Assembly: GCA_031266315.1 (NCBI GenBank)
Contig: JAISBG010000328.1
Location: 1 to 8,454, forward strand
Direction: 5' to 3'
DNA: 8,454 bases
Origin: Planctomycetaceae bacterium
GTDB taxonomy: Bacteria; Planctomycetota; Planctomycetia; Pirellulales; Thermoguttaceae
In this document: piece by piece, positions 6,983-8,454 of the stretch
Position numbering within the stretch: the stretch's first letter is position 1
Layout of the letters: each line of letters starts with the position of its first letter
Notes under the pieces: model-generated
The model's input: only the letters and a program-made list of their open reading frames with translations
Told to the model about the DNA's origin: nothing
The model's database searches: none
Translations under genes and position numbers: made by a program

Positions 6983-8454
6983 ATGATAAAAAATATATTT
7001 ACCGAACACAATTACGAAAACGCTGTTTTAGAACTCTTCCGTGATGACTTGGGGTATGATATTGTTTGCGGTTATGATGTCAAACGAGATTATCATTCGC
7101 CGTTGTTTGTAGAACGACTTAAAAAATCGTTTCAAAAAATCAATCCCGATAAACCCATTGAAGCAATAAATGAAGCAATTTACCGTATCACAAATTATGA
7201 GTCAAATAATCTTATTCAACAGAATATTCAGTTCACAAAATTTTTACAAAACGGCGTTGAAGTTAATTATCATTTGTCAGGTAAAAATAAATCGGATTTG
7301 ATTCATCTCGTCGATTTTGAACATCCGGACAACAACGATTTTATTCTTGCCAGTCAATGGACAATCATTGAAAATGCGGAAAAACGACCTGATCTTATTA
7401 TTTTTGTCAATGGATTGCCGTTTGTGGTAATTGAATTAAAATCTTGTTTCCGTGAAAACACCGATGTTTCAGAAGCATATCGGCAATTGCAAAATTATAT
7501 GTACGATATTCCTTCGCTCTTCATCTACAACGCATTCATGGTGATTTCCGATTTCGTGGTAAGCAAAGCCGGTACGATTACAGCAACGGAAGACCGGTTT
7601 ATGGAATGGAAAACAGTTGACGGCAGTTTTGAAGATAAACGTTACGCATCATTTGAAACGTTATTTCACGGAATGTTCAATAAAGATCAGTTTCCCGATA
7701 TTTTGCAACATTTTGTTCTCTATTCCCGTTCAACCGAAAAAGATGTCAAAATTTTAGCGGGTCATCATCAATATTTTGCCGTAAAGAAAGCAATTCAATC
7801 AACCTGTAACGTAATAAATAAAACTTGTAACACTGAAAATAAAAACGGTAAGGCAGGTGTTGTCTGGCATAGTACCGGAAGCGGAAAATCGTTGACGATG
7901 GTTTTTTATTCGCGTCTTTTACAAAAGATGTTACAGAATCCAACTATTGTTATTCTCACGGACAGAAACGATTTGGACAATCAACTTTATGCGCAGTTTT
8001 GCAAATGCCAAGATTATTTGCGGCAAATTCCTGAACAAGCGGAAAATCGAACCGATCTCAAAAAACTGCTTAAAAATCGTGTTGCTAACGGTATTTTTTT
8101 TACAACAATGCAGAAGTTTGAAGCAAGCGATGAACCGTTATCAGAACGTTCTGACATTATTTTGATTGCCGACGAAGCGCATCGGAGTCAATACTCGTCT
8201 AACGAAAAAATTGATCCTGTAACAGGAAAAATCAAACTAGGCTTTGCGCGGATTATCCGAAACAGTCTTCCCAATGCGACATTTATTGGTTTTACCGGCA
8301 CACCGATTTCTTTCAAAGACAGGGATACGCAAGAAGTGTTTGGTGATTATGTTGACATTTATGATATGACGCAATCAGTCAATGACGGAATCACCAAGCC
8401 AATTTATTATGAGAGCCGTGTTGTCAATCTTGGGTTGAACGAAAATATTTTGGA
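6983..8454 (+). CDS. hsdR: Type I restriction endonuclease / translocase subunit (HsdR), 3' end outside window
   Basis: HsdR supplies ATP-dependent DNA translocation and cleavage in the type I complex. I read an uninterrupted frame of 490 codons from the ATG at 6983 to the window edge, roughly the first half of a normal 950-1100-residue HsdR. The N-terminal nuclease domain shows the PD-(D/E)xK set: Asp137 (RPDLIIF), Glu151 and Lys153 (IELKS), followed by QLQNY (168-172), matching the QxxxY motif of this nuclease clade. The SF2 motor begins with Walker A TGSGKS (298-303) after VVWHS, then TDRNDLDNQL (motif Ia region), the Walker B DEAH box (397-400) and motif III TGTP (438-441). No Shine-Dalgarno is visible; the upstream sequence is A-rich. 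A 7-residue tandem repeat lies in the linker before Walker A. Everything present is intact, so truncation is due only to the window. Confidence 0.96.
   Translation, partial: MIKNIFTEHNYENAVLELFRDDLGYDIVCGYDVKRDYHSPLFVERLKKSFQKINPDKPIEAINEAIYRITNYESNNLIQQNIQFTKFLQNGVEVNYHLSGKNKSDLIHLVDFEHPDNNDFILASQWTIIENAEKRPDLIIFVNGLPFVVIELKSCFRENTDVSEAYRQLQNYMYDIPSLFIYNAFMVISDFVVSKAGTITATEDRFMEWKTVDGSFEDKRYASFETLFHGMFNKDQFPDILQHFVLYSRSTEKDVKILAGHHQYFAVKKAIQSTCNVINKTCNTENKNGKAGVVWHSTGSGKSLTMVFYSRLLQKMLQNPTIVILTDRNDLDNQLYAQFCKCQDYLRQIPEQAENRTDLKKLLKNRVANGIFFTTMQKFEASDEPLSERSDIILIADEAHRSQYSSNEKIDPVTGKIKLGFARIIRNSLPNATFIGFTGTPISFKDRDTQEVFGDYVDIYDMTQSVNDGITKPIYYESRVVNLGLNENIL
7802..7843 (+). repeat. In-frame 21-bp tandem duplication within hsdR
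   Basis: Two adjacent 21-nt units (7802-7822 and 7823-7843) agree at 15 of 21 bases and encode TCNVINK and TCNTENK (residues 274-287). They sit in the linker just before the Walker A strand, a place where length variation should be tolerated. Confidence 0.6.

Noticed and set aside
6838..7044. Short open frame starting at a TTG and overlapping the hsdR start
   Set aside because: It overlaps the well-supported hsdR N-terminus, includes the TTTCGT array, and has no ribosome binding site; at most it is the tail of the extension frame noted above.
6983..8454. hsdR as a broken gene
   Set aside because: Translating codon by codon gives no stop or frameshift to the window edge, and nuclease and helicase motifs are in order; the missing half is simply outside the window.

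Overview
The window carries six complete or near-complete genes plus two genes cut by the window edges, all on the + strand. It has the look of an AT-rich, probably anaerobic bacterium: CbiD belongs to the oxygen-independent (cobalt-early) cobalamin pathway. Clear Shine-Dalgarno motifs precede some genes but not others. The sequence alone does not let me name the phylum.

Layout. (1) 3-659 is the C-terminal end of a large restriction-modification protein of the Eco57I/type IIG kind, with its 5' part outside the window. (2) 793-1863 and 1874-2971 are a two-gene cobalamin unit: cobT (activation of the lower-ligand base) and cbiD (C1 methylation of the corrin ring), 10 nt apart and each with its own ribosome binding site. 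(3) 3009 to the window end is a type I restriction-modification locus in the order hsdM, hsdS, an accessory gene, hsdR, with hsdR cut off by the right edge. Two metabolic genes therefore sit between two different restriction systems.

How the hsd locus works. HsdM and HsdS should form the adenine methyltransferase that marks a bipartite target. HsdR adds ATP-driven translocation and cleavage. Between hsdS and hsdR lies a 322-residue protein that I read as a DUF3644-family member with an R-D-N-A-I-H motif, fitting the RX4-6H signature of HEPN ribonucleases. The order hsdM-hsdS-HEPN-hsdR matches the E. coli prr locus, where the HEPN-type anticodon nuclease PrrC sits between hsdS and hsdR and is held silent by the Hsd complex. 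By analogy this gene may be a second-line, RNA-targeting effector guarded by the restriction enzyme. That is inference; the gene order and the motif are seen directly.

Non-coding structure. A 112-bp element with perfect 18-bp terminal inverted repeats and nested internal repeats (4542-4653) separates hsdM from hsdS and looks like a MITE or similar palindromic mobile repeat. A four-copy TTTCGT array (6929-6960) lies in the gap before hsdR. I see no RNA genes, CRISPR array, intact insertion sequence or cobalamin riboswitch, and no gene-free stretch longer than about 200 nt.
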